The translations under genes were made by a program, and so were the position numbers. DNA of 64,000 nt from Sphingomonas_D zeicaulis. GTDB lineage: Bacteria > Pseudomonadota > Alphaproteobacteria > Sphingomonadales > Sphingomonadaceae. Below the pieces are notes generated by a model that was not told where the DNA came from, did not search any database, and worked only from the letters and a program-made list of their open reading frames with translations. The DNA lies in NCBI RefSeq assembly GCF_050433225.1, contig NZ_JBNPXQ010000003.1, positions 1 to 64,000 on the forward strand, read 5' to 3'. Of the stretch, positions 53,583 through 63,196 are shown piece by piece. Each line of letters starts with the position of its first letter. Position 1 is the first letter of the stretch.

Positions 53583-54829
53583 GCGCGGCCCCCCTGCGCT
53601 TGCCGCATGCCGAGCCCGCGATCGATCGCGTCGGCCGCCGCGATGCCGCTCTGCCAGGCGCCATGCGCGGTCGAGAAATCGGTGACCGAGCAGGCCTCTC
53701 CCGCGAAGCACAGCCGCTCGTCCACCGGCCGGGCGAGCGTAACGCGCGCCGCCGCGCGCCCCGGCAACGCATGGCTGTAGGAACCGCCGATCGTCGGTTC
53801 GCGCCGCCATTGGGTGACGACCAGCGGCGTCAGCCCTTTCACGAAATCGCTGCCGAGCAGGTGGCGCAGCTCTTCGATCGCGAAGGCGTTCGCGGCCGCT
53901 TCGCCCCCACGCTCCAACGCCTCAGCCTGTCGCCCGCCGAGATAGCATTCGATCAGCGGCCGGCCAAACGGACGGAGATAGTAGCTGCCCGTAGCGGCGC
54001 TGTCGGCGCGGCCGAGAAGATGCGATTCGGGCGGCACCATCTCGGGCTCCGCCATCGCGAAGAAGATCTTGTCGGCGAGACCCAGCGGCAGACCGGCGGC
54101 GGCATGGATATGATCGTCGGCCACGCCGGGCAACCGGACGCCGCCCTGTGAGAGCACCGCCGTAGATACGGCGACGATGGCGGCCCGCGCCCGGATCGCC
54201 CCGTCCGCGGTCTCCAGCGTGACGCCCGCATCCATCGCAATGGCAGTCACCGGTGTGCCGAGCCTTGTGGGCACGGCGCCGCCCAGCCCGGCGAGGAAGG
54301 CGCCATAGCCGCTCTCCAGCCGCCAGTTGGTCTCGGTCGCGGCATCATCATAGTTGACGAAATCCGCCGCCGACAGCCGATCGAGCTCGGTACCGTTGAC
54401 GAAGCTGCTGAGCCCGTCGACGAAGCCACGCCAGCGATCGTCGGCGGGCATCGCATCCGCCGCGCAATCGCTTGGCGGAGGATCGTGCCGCAGCCGTTCG
54501 CCCCAGCGCTCATAGGCGGTCCAGGCGGCGTGCTGGTCATGCGCCGAGATGCCGAGGTTGCGGAGCTGCCGGCACCACGCCCCCTCGCTGCGATCGAAGC
54601 GCAATCCAAGGCTTTCGGCGATCGGCGCGAGCGGGTTGCGCTCGGCGCTGTGTAGCCAGCCGCAGCCGAGATCGATGGCATGGCCGGCAAGCGAGACGGT
54701 GTGCGCGCGGCCGCCGAGACGTGGCAGCGCCTCCACCAGCAATATGCTGCGCCCCAGTTCCTGCAGGCGGCGTGCCGCGGCGATGCCCGCAACCCCGCCC
54801 CCGACGATGGCAACGTCCAGTCCGGCCAT
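53579..54829 (-). CDS. FAD-dependent amine oxidase
   Basis: 416 residues from MAGLDVAIVGGGVAGIAAA. The FAD motif GGGVAGIAAARRLQELG and LLVEALPRLGGRAHTVSL at the N-terminus and the C-terminal LCFAGEACSVTDFSTAHGAW are typical of the monoamine oxidase/flavin amine oxidase family. No signal peptide. The substrate is unknown. Upstream and coupled to the antiporter gene. Confidence 0.88.
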   Translation of the reverse strand: MAGLDVAIVGGGVAGIAAARRLQELGRSILLVEALPRLGGRAHTVSLAGHAIDLGCGWLHSAERNPLAPIAESLGLRFDRSEGAWCRQLRNLGISAHDQHAAWTAYERWGERLRHDPPPSDCAADAMPADDRWRGFVDGLSSFVNGTELDRLSAADFVNYDDAATETNWRLESGYGAFLAGLGGAVPTRLGTPVTAIAMDAGVTLETADGAIRARAAIVAVSTAVLSQGGVRLPGVADDHIHAAAGLPLGLADKIFFAMAEPEMVPPESHLLGRADSAATGSYYLRPFGRPLIECYLGGRQAEALERGGEAAANAFAIEELRHLLGSDFVKGLTPLVVTQWRREPTIGGSYSHALPGRAAARVTLARPVDERLCFAGEACSVTDFSTAHGAWQSGIAAADAIDRGLGMRQAQGGRA

Positions 54830-55052
54830 GCACCCGCCCACGATTCGCGGCACCTTCGCTCGCAGGCTTATACCAAGCCGCGATGAGCATGAACTCATCG
54901 CAACTTGGTTAAGCCCGCGCGGCGCCTGAGCGGATCCTCACTCGATCGGTCGCAGACCGAGCGGCACGGTATCAGCAGCAAGTGCCGCAGCGGATGCAAC
55001 TTCCCCGCACCATCGTCGTTCTGTCGGCCGCCATCGCAATCCGGAGAGACTG

Positions 55053-55631
55053 ATGTCCGCCATGCCCATCGAGCTGCTGAGCGCCGCCGACTTCGAATTT
55101 CCCGCGGTCATGCTGACGGGGCCGGTCGACTACAACATGTACCAGTTCTTCCGGCAGGCGCTGTCCAACGCGCCGCGCGAGGGGCTGGTCGTCGTCGAAC
55201 TGTCGACGTTGGGCGGCGACCCCGAGGTCGCGCGGATGATGGGCGAGGATATCCGCTATCACAGCGATCTTCATCCCGAGCGCCGCATCGTCTTCCTCGG
55301 CAAGACCGCGATCTATTCCGCGGGCGCCACCTTCATGGGCTTCTTCGCGCGCGGCAATCGATATCTCGCCCGCGGCACGCGGCTGATGATCCACGAGCGC
55401 CTCCTGACCAAGCAGATCAATCTCCAGGGGCCCCTCACCTCCTGCATCGCCACGCTGAAGCAGACGCTGCATGAGATCCAGGCCTCGATCGAGATCCAGA
55501 ACGAGGGCTTTCAGAACCTGATCCTGGGCTCAAGCGTGACGATGGACGAGGTGCTGAACCGCGCCACCGAGAACTGGTACCTCGAGGCCAACGAGGCGCA
55601 GCAGCTCGGCCTGATCGAGGCGGTGATCTGA
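55053..55631 (+). CDS. ClpP-like serine protease
   Basis: 192 residues. The ClpP/crotonase fold is suggested by VVVELSTLGGDPEVARMM, the nucleophile segment AIYSAGATFMGFFA (Ser where ClpP has its own) and LMIHERLL (His). The N-terminal part is shorter and different from housekeeping ClpP and no clpX is adjacent, so it is likely an accessory ClpP-like protease. GAGAGAC lies upstream. Stands 61 bp before the transglutaminase gene. Confidence 0.75.
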   Translation: MSAMPIELLSAADFEFPAVMLTGPVDYNMYQFFRQALSNAPREGLVVVELSTLGGDPEVARMMGEDIRYHSDLHPERRIVFLGKTAIYSAGATFMGFFARGNRYLARGTRLMIHERLLTKQINLQGPLTSCIATLKQTLHEIQASIEIQNEGFQNLILGSSVTMDEVLNRATENWYLEANEAQQLGLIEAVI

Positions 55632-55692
55632 GTTTCAGGGATGGCGCAAATTCATGTTGCGCCGCACCACCGGATGACGTTCTCTAGGCGCC

Positions 55693-58600
55693 ATGCTCAA
55701 GGCCGCTGTCCACCACCTCACCGCCTATCATTATGACCGGCCGATCAGGCTGGGGCCGCAGGTCATCCGCCTGCGGCCGGCGCCCCACAGCCGCACCAAG
55801 GTGCCGAACTACGCGCTCAAGATCGAGCCGCAGGGGCACTTCCTCAATTGGCAGCAGGATCCGCACGGCAATTGGCAGGCGCGCATCGTCTTCCCCGATC
55901 CGGTCGACCATTTCCAGATCGAGGTGGATCTGCTGGCGGACCTCGACGTCATCAACCCGTTCGACTTCTTCGTCGAACCCTATGCCGAACAATATCCCTT
56001 CACCTACGACGATGCGCTGACCAGCGATCTCGCCGCCTATTTCGAGGTGGACGAGGAAGCCAAGGGCGCGCTGTTCGAGGAACTGGTCGCAGAGCATGAG
56101 GGGCATGAAGGCCGCACGATCGACTTCCTGGTCGACATCAACAGCGGGCTGCAGAAGCGCGTCGGTTATGTGATCCGCATGGAATCGGGCGTGCAGACGC
56201 CCGAGGAAACGCTGGAGGTCGGCACCGGATCGTGTCGTGACAGTGCCTGGCTGCTGGTGCAGTTGCTGCGCCGGCTGGGTTTCGCCGCCCGCTTCGTCTC
56301 CGGCTATTCGATCCAGCTCGTGGCGGATGTCGAGCCGGTCGACGGGCCAAAGGGCGTCACCCAGGACGTGGTCGACCTGCACGCCTGGGCGGAAGCCTAT
56401 GTACCTGGCGCCGGCTGGGTGGCGATGGATGCAACCTCCGGCATGTTCGCCGGGGAAGGCCATATCCCGCTGTGCGCGACGCCACACTATCGCTCCGCCG
56501 CGCCGATCTCCGGCCTTGCCGAACCCGCGGAAGTCGATTTCCGCTTCGAGATGAGCGTGGCGCGCATCGCCGAAGCGGTGCGCATCACCAAGCCCTTCAC
56601 AGATGCACGCTGGGCAGCGGTGCAGGCGCTCGGTGAGCAGGTGGACAAGGATCTGGTCGCGCAGGACGTGCGGCTGACGACGGGCGGCGAGCCGACCTTC
56701 GTCGCGGTGGGCGCCGGCGAGGCGCCCGAATGGAATGGCGAGGCGGTGGGTCCGACCAAGGCGGGCTTTGCCGACAAGCTGGTGCGCGAGATGCGCGATC
56801 GCTTCGCCCCCGGCGGCATGATCCATCACGGTCAGGGCAAATGGTATCCCGGCGAAAGCCTGCCGCGTTGGGCCTTCTCGGTCTATTGGCGCGGTGACGG
56901 CATTCCGGTGTGGCGCAACACCGCGCTGATCGCGACAGAGGACGGCGATGGCCGGCCTGCGACCACCGCCGATCAGGCGGCGCAGTTCCTTGCTGGGCTG
57001 ACCGACGCGCTCGGCGTGAAGCGTGATTTCATCCTGCCGGTCTATGAGGATCCGGTCGCCTGGTCGCTCAAGGAAGCGGAACTGCCCGCGAACACTGCGG
57101 CGACCGATCCGAAGATCGACGATCCCGAGGTGCGCGCCCGCATGGTGCGGACGTTCGAGCGCGGGCTCGGCAACGCCGTCGGCTACGTGCTGCCGGTGCA
57201 GCGCTGGCAGACGAAGCAGGCGCAGGGCTGGCTGAGCGAGCTCTGGTCGGTGCGCCGCGGGCGGCTGTTCGCGGTGCCGGGCGATTCGGCGCTGGGATAT
57301 CGCCTGCCGCTGGAATCGCTGCCCTATGTCGCGCCCGCCGACTATCCCTATATCAATCCGCGCGACACCAGCGAGCCGCTGGAACCGCTGCCCGACTTCC
57401 GCACGGAACGCGGGCCCGGCGGCAACGCCGTGGCCCCGCGCGTGCAGCGGCCGGCCTCCGCGCCACCGCCGCCCCAGCAGCCGCGCGTGGAGCAGGGCCC
57501 GGCGATCGGCGGCGCGGTGCGCACGGCGATCACCGTCGAGCCCAAGGCGCACTACCTCACCATCTTCATCCCGCCGACGCGCGCGCTGGAGGATTATCTG
57601 GAGCTGATCGCCGCGGTCGAGGAGACAGCGGAGGCGCTGCAAATTCCCGTGCGGATCGAAGGCTATCCGCCGCCGTCCGATCCGCGGCTGAAGGTATTGC
57701 GCGTCACGCCCGACCCCGGCGTGATCGAGGTCAACGTCCACCCGGCGGCAAGCTGGGCGGAAACGGTGGACATCACCGAGGAACTCTATGCGATGGCGCG
57801 GCGCCACGGGCTGACCGCGGACAAGTTCATGGTCGATGGCCGCGCGGTAGGCACCGGCGGCGGCAACCACATCGTGCTGGGTGGCCCCAGCATCAATGAT
57901 TCGCCCTTCATCCGCCGGCCGGACCTGCTCAAGAGCTTCATCCTCTACTGGCAGCGCCATCCCTCGCTCAGCTATCTGTTCTCCGGCCTGTTCATCGGGC
58001 CGACCAGCCAGGCGCCGCGTATCGACGAGGCGCGGCATGACGGGCTCTACGAGCTCGAGATCGCGCTGGCGCAGGTGCCCGCCCCCGGCGACGGCGATAC
58101 ACCGCCTGCATGGCTGGTCGACCGGCTGTTCCGCAACCTGCTGGTCGACGTGACCGGCAACACCCACCGCACCGAGATCTGCATCGACAAGCTGTTCTCG
58201 CCGGACGGGCCGACCGGCCGCCTCGGCCTCGTGGAATTCCGCGGCTTCGAAATGCCGCCCGACGCGCAGATGAGCCTGGCGCAGCAACTGGTGCTGCGCG
58301 CGCTGACCGCCTGGTTCTGGCGCGAGCCGCAGCAGGGCAATCTCGTGCGCTGGGGCACTGCACTGCATGACCGCTTCATGCTGCCGCATTTCGTGTGGAC
58401 GGATTTCGTCGAGGTGCTCAGCGACCTGCGCGGTGCGGGCTACGCCTTCGACCCCTCCTGGTTCGAGGCGCAGCGCCAGTTCCGCTTCCCGGTACACGGC
58501 ACCGTCGAGGCGGGCGGCGTCAAGCTGGAGATCGCGCATGCGCTGGAACCCTGGCATGTGCTTGGCGAAACCGGCGCCATCGGCGGCACTGTGCGCTATG

Positions 58601-59034
58601 TCGACAGCGCGACCGAACGGCTGCAGGTTCATGCGACCAACCTCGTGCCCGGCCGCCATGTCATCGCCTGCAATGGCCGCCGTGTGCCGCTGACCTCCAC
58701 CGGCGTGCCCGGCGAGGCGGTGGGCGGCGTGCGCTACAAGGCGTGGTGGCCCGCCAACACGCTGCATCCGCGCCTTCCCGCCAATGCCCCGCTGACCTTC
58801 GACGTGCTCGACCAGTGGAGCGGCCGCTCGTTGGGCGGCTGCGTCTATCATGTCGCGCATCCCGGCGGCCGCAATTACGACGATGTGCCGATCAACGCCT
58901 ATGAGGCGGAGGCGCGGCGCAAGGCGCGGTTCCAGGATCATGGCCACACTCCAGGCCGCATGGCGATCCCGCCGGAAGAGCTTCCGGGCGAATTCCCGAT
59001 GACGCTGGATCTGCGCCGCGCGGCGTGGATCTGA
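55693..59034 (+). CDS. Transglutaminase-like / DUF2126 protein
   Basis: 1113 residues. The N-terminal bacterial transglutaminase-like region (HHLTAYHYDRPIRLGPQVIR) leads to the catalytic domain: Cys in GTGSCRDSAWLLVQLLRRLG, His in DLHAWAEAYVPGAGW, Asp in AMDATSGM. From about residue 310 the large DUF2126 region follows (VRLTTGGEPTFVAVG, FMVDGRAVGTGGGNHIVLGG, TEICIDKLFSPDGPTGRLGL). Such two-part proteins are widespread in proteobacteria, often next to circularly permuted ATP-grasp and alpha-E genes, which are absent here. Probably cytoplasmic peptide chemistry or proteolysis; substrate unknown. Confidence 0.9.
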   Translation: MLKAAVHHLTAYHYDRPIRLGPQVIRLRPAPHSRTKVPNYALKIEPQGHFLNWQQDPHGNWQARIVFPDPVDHFQIEVDLLADLDVINPFDFFVEPYAEQYPFTYDDALTSDLAAYFEVDEEAKGALFEELVAEHEGHEGRTIDFLVDINSGLQKRVGYVIRMESGVQTPEETLEVGTGSCRDSAWLLVQLLRRLGFAARFVSGYSIQLVADVEPVDGPKGVTQDVVDLHAWAEAYVPGAGWVAMDATSGMFAGEGHIPLCATPHYRSAAPISGLAEPAEVDFRFEMSVARIAEAVRITKPFTDARWAAVQALGEQVDKDLVAQDVRLTTGGEPTFVAVGAGEAPEWNGEAVGPTKAGFADKLVREMRDRFAPGGMIHHGQGKWYPGESLPRWAFSVYWRGDGIPVWRNTALIATEDGDGRPATTADQAAQFLAGLTDALGVKRDFILPVYEDPVAWSLKEAELPANTAATDPKIDDPEVRARMVRTFERGLGNAVGYVLPVQRWQTKQAQGWLSELWSVRRGRLFAVPGDSALGYRLPLESLPYVAPADYPYINPRDTSEPLEPLPDFRTERGPGGNAVAPRVQRPASAPPPPQQPRVEQGPAIGGAVRTAITVEPKAHYLTIFIPPTRALEDYLELIAAVEETAEALQIPVRIEGYPPPSDPRLKVLRVTPDPGVIEVNVHPAASWAETVDITEELYAMARRHGLTADKFMVDGRAVGTGGGNHIVLGGPSINDSPFIRRPDLLKSFILYWQRHPSLSYLFSGLFIGPTSQAPRIDEARHDGLYELEIALAQVPAPGDGDTPPAWLVDRLFRNLLVDVTGNTHRTEICIDKLFSPDGPTGRLGLVEFRGFEMPPDAQMSLAQQLVLRALTAWFWREPQQGNLVRWGTALHDRFMLPHFVWTDFVEVLSDLRGAGYAFDPSWFEAQRQFRFPVHGTVEAGGVKLEIAHALEPWHVLGETGAIGGTVRYVDSATERLQVHATNLVPGRHVIACNGRRVPLTSTGVPGEAVGGVRYKAWWPANTLHPRLPANAPLTFDVLDQWSGRSLGGCVYHVAHPGGRNYDDVPINAYEAEARRKARFQDHGHTPGRMAIPPEELPGEFPMTLDLRRAAWI

Positions 59035-59114
59035 ACGCGCGATTGGCCCCTTCCCGTTCAGGGGAGGGGCCAGTATTCGCTTGATCTCCCCGCCTCATCC
59101 TGCACCTTAAGGCC

Positions 59115-61517
59115 ATGCGTTCCTTCGTTTCCCTGTCTGCGCTGCTGTTCGCGGCAGCCGCCGTTCCGCTCGCCCCTGCTCGAGCCGATGCGCCGCCGTT
59201 CGATCTGGCGGGGCCCACCTTGCGCGCCAAGGTCACGCGCGACGGCGTCACCTTGCCGATCGGCCAGGTCCCCGCGCTCGCCGCCGGCGATACGATCGAG
59301 ATCGGCGCCGACCTCCCTTCGGACCAGTCGGCGAAATATATGCTGGTCTCCGCCTTCCTCCACGGCGCGACCAACCCGCCCTCGACCAAATGGATCGACA
59401 AGGCGGAAACCTGGAAGAAGAAGGACAAGGATCGGCTGCTGAAGCTGACGGTGCCTGAAGGCGCGCGGCAGCTCGTACTGTTCATGGTGCCGGAGACCGG
59501 CGGCGATTATGGCAGCGTCACCAAGGCGGTACGTGGCAAGCCCGGCGAGTTCGTACGTGCCGCGCAGGAACTCAACCAGGCCTCGCTCGATCGCTCGCGG
59601 CTCGACACGTTCATGGCGGCGATCCGCGCGCAGGAAAATCTGCACCCGGAATATCTGAAACGCGTCGCGCCGGTGCTTGCCAGCAGCCTCAGCACCAAGC
59701 TCAACGCCGAATGCCTTCAGAAGGTGATCGAGCTTCAGGCCAACTGCCTGCTCGAAAATCGGGAGTCGCTGGTGCTGGCGGACGTCCACACAAGCTCGAT
59801 GACCGAGACGCTGGTCGGCGCACCCACCGACCTTGCGCTTCAGATCAGTTCCACCCGCGTCGGCGGGCAGGGCTATTACAGCGCCTATATCGCGGTGGCG
59901 CGCGATCTCGCGAAGATCTTCGGTGCCTTCAACAGCCCGCAATTCGATTATCTGCCCGCGCTCGGCCTGCAGCGTGACGACAAGGTGTCGCTGATGCTCA
60001 ACAGCGCGCCATCCTTCACCGCGCCCAAATCGGTGCTGGTCGTCGCGATGCCGACGGTAGAGGCGGATCAGCCGCCGCCGCTGCGCAATGGCGCGGATGG
60101 CGCGATCTGCGCGACGCGGCCCGGGCTGGTGTTGCCGGTGGAAGGCGCCCCGCTGATCTATTCGACGGGCTATGCGCGGGATGCGACGCTGCAACTGACC
60201 GCCGCCAATGGCAGCAAGGTAGAGGTGCCGCTGACCGCGCGCGCCGATCGCGGCGGCTATGTGGTGAGCGATCCCAATTGGCGACCCGAGGGCTTTGGCA
60301 CCAGCGCCACCGGACATCTGCGGGCGATCTGGGGCTTCAAGCCCTTCGACGGCCCCGATTTCGCGTTGCAATTCGCGACCGACGCGCCCTGGCGGCCGCT
60401 CGACGAGAATGTCGTAGTGGGACGCGACAACGTGCTCCGGCTCAAGGGCGATGCGGCGGCCTGCGTCGACAGCATCAGCCTGCGCCAGCCCAATTCGGCG
60501 CCGCGCCCGCTCACCTGGAAGACGGTGGGCGGCGACATGATCGCGGTCGACCTGCCGCTGAAGGACGCACGCCCCGGCGAACTCACGCTGGAGATCCGCC
60601 GTGCCGGGATCGACAAGACTGCGGCCATCCCCGTCCGAGCCTTTTCCGAAGCCAGCCGGCTCGACACGCTGACGCTTCACGCCGGCGACGACTGGGCGGT
60701 GCTCGCCGGACGCCGGCTTGATCAGGTGGCGAATGTCGAGATCGGCGGCCGCCGCTTCCGTCCCGACGGACTGACCCGCGAAGGCGACAGCGATCGGCTG
60801 CGCATCGTCGCCGAAGGCGGGGCGGGCACCGCGAAGCCCGAGGCCGGCGCCAGCCTGCCGGCGAAGATTGCGCTCGATGACGGGCGCAACGTCGGCCTGT
60901 CGGTGCGCGTCGCCGAACCGCGCGTCCAGGTCGCGCTGGTCGGCAAGAGCATCGCGCCCGCGGGAGAGGCACCCGCGCTGCCGCTGGTGCCCGGCAGCCC
61001 CGACGTGCTGCCCGATACCGCCCGCCTCACCTTCTCGCTGCGCGCGCCCGCCGGCATCCGTTTCGGCACCGGCGACGCGATCGACATCGCCACCGCCGAC
61101 GATCGCATTGCCGCGAAGCTCTCCGCTGGTCGCGGGCTTCAGTTGGAAAGCGCCGAAATCCTGATCGCCAACGTCGATGCCGCCGCTCTCGGGCCGTCCT
61201 CGTTCGGTCCGCTGCGTTTCCGCGTCGTCCGCCAGGGCGTAACCGGCGATTGGCAGCCGCTCGCGACACTCGTTCGGCAGCCGCGGATCGATGCAATATA
61301 TTGCACAGCCGAAAATTGCGAGATCCGCGGCAGCCGGCTTTTCCTGATCGATGCGGTGTCTGCCACTCCGGATTTTTCAGGGGCAAACCGGGTGCCGCAG
61401 GGGTTTACCGGGGGGGTATTTACGGGGCCGCTCGCGGCCGATGGAAAGCTCTATCTGCGGCTGCGCGACGCACCCGAGCTCGTCCACAGCATCGTGGTGC
61501 CGGCGGCAAAGCCATGA
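59115..61517 (+). CDS. Large exported hypothetical protein
   Basis: 800 residues with a signal peptide (MRSFVSLSALLFAAAAVPLAPARAD). The mature protein is rich in beta-like segments. It has an internal helical part (AAQELNQASLDRSRLDTFM) and paired Cys residues around ECLQKVIELQANCLLENRE and YCTAENCEIRG. It shares ATGA overlap with the DUF1176 gene that follows, so both act in the periplasm and are co-expressed. I do not recognise the family. Confidence 0.78.
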   Translation: MRSFVSLSALLFAAAAVPLAPARADAPPFDLAGPTLRAKVTRDGVTLPIGQVPALAAGDTIEIGADLPSDQSAKYMLVSAFLHGATNPPSTKWIDKAETWKKKDKDRLLKLTVPEGARQLVLFMVPETGGDYGSVTKAVRGKPGEFVRAAQELNQASLDRSRLDTFMAAIRAQENLHPEYLKRVAPVLASSLSTKLNAECLQKVIELQANCLLENRESLVLADVHTSSMTETLVGAPTDLALQISSTRVGGQGYYSAYIAVARDLAKIFGAFNSPQFDYLPALGLQRDDKVSLMLNSAPSFTAPKSVLVVAMPTVEADQPPPLRNGADGAICATRPGLVLPVEGAPLIYSTGYARDATLQLTAANGSKVEVPLTARADRGGYVVSDPNWRPEGFGTSATGHLRAIWGFKPFDGPDFALQFATDAPWRPLDENVVVGRDNVLRLKGDAAACVDSISLRQPNSAPRPLTWKTVGGDMIAVDLPLKDARPGELTLEIRRAGIDKTAAIPVRAFSEASRLDTLTLHAGDDWAVLAGRRLDQVANVEIGGRRFRPDGLTREGDSDRLRIVAEGGAGTAKPEAGASLPAKIALDDGRNVGLSVRVAEPRVQVALVGKSIAPAGEAPALPLVPGSPDVLPDTARLTFSLRAPAGIRFGTGDAIDIATADDRIAAKLSAGRGLQLESAEILIANVDAAALGPSSFGPLRFRVVRQGVTGDWQPLATLVRQPRIDAIYCTAENCEIRGSRLFLIDAVSATPDFSGANRVPQGFTGGVFTGPLAADGKLYLRLRDAPELVHSIVVPAAKP

Positions 61518-62569
61518 AGGCGCTGGCCGCCGCGATATCGCTGATCGCCACCCCCGCTCTCGCGCAGGATGCAAAACCGGGCGAGCTGCAGGTCTTCGCC
61601 GACTGGGTGGTCGGTTGCGACAATGTGAGGGATTGCGAGGCGCAGGCGCTCGCCACCGAGGGTGAGGAAGTGCCCGCCTTCGTCACGGTCTCGCGCCGCG
61701 CCGGCGCCGGCGGCCAGGCGACGATCGCCATCCCGCTGGTCGAGGAACGGCGGCCGATCGCGCTGCTGGTCGATGGCAAGCGCTGGCCCCAGCCGCTGCG
61801 CATCGAGAATGGTGCGGTCCGCTTCGGCACGGTCGCCACCGACATGCTGCTGCCCGTGCTGCTGAAGGCCGACCGCATTGAACTGATCGATGTTCAGGGC
61901 ATCGTCGTCGGCCGCGCCTCGCTGGCGGGCATCACCGCCGCGCTCAGGCAGTCAGATGCCGTGCAGGGGCGCACCGGTACGCCGACCGCCATCGTGGACA
62001 AGGGGGATCGCCCGGCGATCGAGGTGCCCGCGCGGGAATTGCCGCCGCCGATCGCCATTCCCGTCGCCACCCGCATCGCGCCGCCCGACCGGCTGAGCCC
62101 GCGGTCGGTGACAGCGTTGCGGGAAGCCAATGCCTGCGATATCGGGGCGGACGCCGCCACTCGACAGGAAGACTGGTTCCGGATTGACGAGCGGCGCAGC
62201 CTGCTGCTGCTATCCTGCGGCGGCGGCGCCAACAATCGCTCCGCGCTGCCTTTCCTCGTCACGAGTACCGGCCGCAAGAAGGGGCTGGCGGCGGACTATG
62301 TGCGGTTCGACCACCCCACCGGCTACGCCGCCGAGCACGGCCAGACGCTACTGCTCAACCCTGAATGGGACAAGGATATGGGCACGATCACGAGCCGTCT
62401 CGCCGGCAGCGCAAACGGCGATTGCGGCACCAGCCAGCGCTTCGCCTGGGATGGCGAGGCGTTTCGCCTGATCGAGCAGCGCGCGATGAGCGCGTGCCGT
62501 GGCAGTGTTCAATGGATCCGGGTGTGGGCTGTGCCGACCGCCGCGCCGAACACGTTAATCGGTCGCTGA
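61514..62569 (+). CDS. DUF1176 exported protein
   Basis: 351 residues with a signal peptide (MKALAAAISLIATPALAQD). Features of DUF1176 are present: FADWVVGCDNVRDCEAQAL near the start, VDGKRWPQPLRIENG, RQEDWFRIDERRSLLLLSCG, and a C-terminal GTITSRLAGSANGDCGTSQRF. The family is periplasmic with unknown function. Coupled to the gene upstream. Confidence 0.85.
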   Translation: MKALAAAISLIATPALAQDAKPGELQVFADWVVGCDNVRDCEAQALATEGEEVPAFVTVSRRAGAGGQATIAIPLVEERRPIALLVDGKRWPQPLRIENGAVRFGTVATDMLLPVLLKADRIELIDVQGIVVGRASLAGITAALRQSDAVQGRTGTPTAIVDKGDRPAIEVPARELPPPIAIPVATRIAPPDRLSPRSVTALREANACDIGADAATRQEDWFRIDERRSLLLLSCGGGANNRSALPFLVTSTGRKKGLAADYVRFDHPTGYAAEHGQTLLLNPEWDKDMGTITSRLAGSANGDCGTSQRFAWDGEAFRLIEQRAMSACRGSVQWIRVWAVPTAAPNTLIGR

Positions 62570-62578
62570 TCCCGGCCG

Positions 62579-62896
62579 TCAGGCCGCGACGTTCACCGCG
62601 AACAGCGTCGTGCCCTCATAGCGGGGCTCGGCGGGATTGAACAAGGACTGCGGCTCGAACGCACGATCGGAAATGGCGAGGTCGTTGAGGCCGGTCAGCT
62701 TGAAGGCGCCGAGCTTCAGTTCGCGCGGCGGCCGACCGTCGCGCTCCAAGGTAACACCATCGACATAGAGTTCGCCATGCTTGGTGTAGAGGATGTGAGG
62801 CGCCAGAACGACAGCCATCTTGTTGTAGACGGCCGTTACGCAGACCTGGCGGGCGATGCCCTCGAGAATGAGCTTGCTCGACATATTTGCGCGCAT
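62579..62896 (-). CDS. Hypothetical protein
   Basis: 105 residues from MRANMSSKLILEGIARQVCV; another Met four codons on is equally possible. It contains VYNKMAVVLAPHILYTKHGELYVDGVTLERDG and ends RYEGTTLFAVNVAA. The LAPHILY-KHGELYVDGVT pattern resembles the effector part of WYL-type proteins, but no DNA-binding domain is present. Convergent with the DUF1176 gene, 9 bp apart. Confidence 0.65.
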   Translation of the reverse strand: MRANMSSKLILEGIARQVCVTAVYNKMAVVLAPHILYTKHGELYVDGVTLERDGRPPRELKLGAFKLTGLNDLAISDRAFEPQSLFNPAEPRYEGTTLFAVNVAA

Positions 62897-63196
62897 TTGG
62901 GCGTTCGCGTCTTCCCATGCAACCCGTTTTTGCACCGCAGCACATGTGATCCGTGCAACCCCTGATGCAGGATATGACATCCGCACAGGAAGGGAAAGAT
63001 GCCGGAGCGGGGGGAACCGAACAGATGGGGGGTATCGGTTCATCGACGCGCGGTGGGGGGCCCGCCACGATCAGACCCGGCAATCTGATCATCCCGCTTG
63101 GTTAACAGCTACCAGCATAATTGCGGTGGGTGACAGTGCAGCGGGGGTAACACGCGACGAAGCGACCTAAAAAGGCGGCGTGTAACCAGTATCGTT
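62897..63196. other. Intergenic region
   Basis: 300 bp upstream of the leftward gene 62579-62896 and downstream of the regulator that follows. It should hold the promoter of 62579-62896. No gene or clear repeat is seen. Confidence 0.5.

Noticed and set aside
55684..58947. A 1087-residue open frame on the minus strand
   Set aside because: It is antisense to the transglutaminase/DUF2126 gene, which has clear catalytic motifs. GC-rich codon bias creates long shadow frames; the shadow has no domain and is rich in His, Arg and Ala.
59058..60680. A 540-residue open frame on the minus strand
   Set aside because: Antisense to the exported protein 59115-61517, which has a signal peptide and a coupled neighbour. 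No motif in the shadow.
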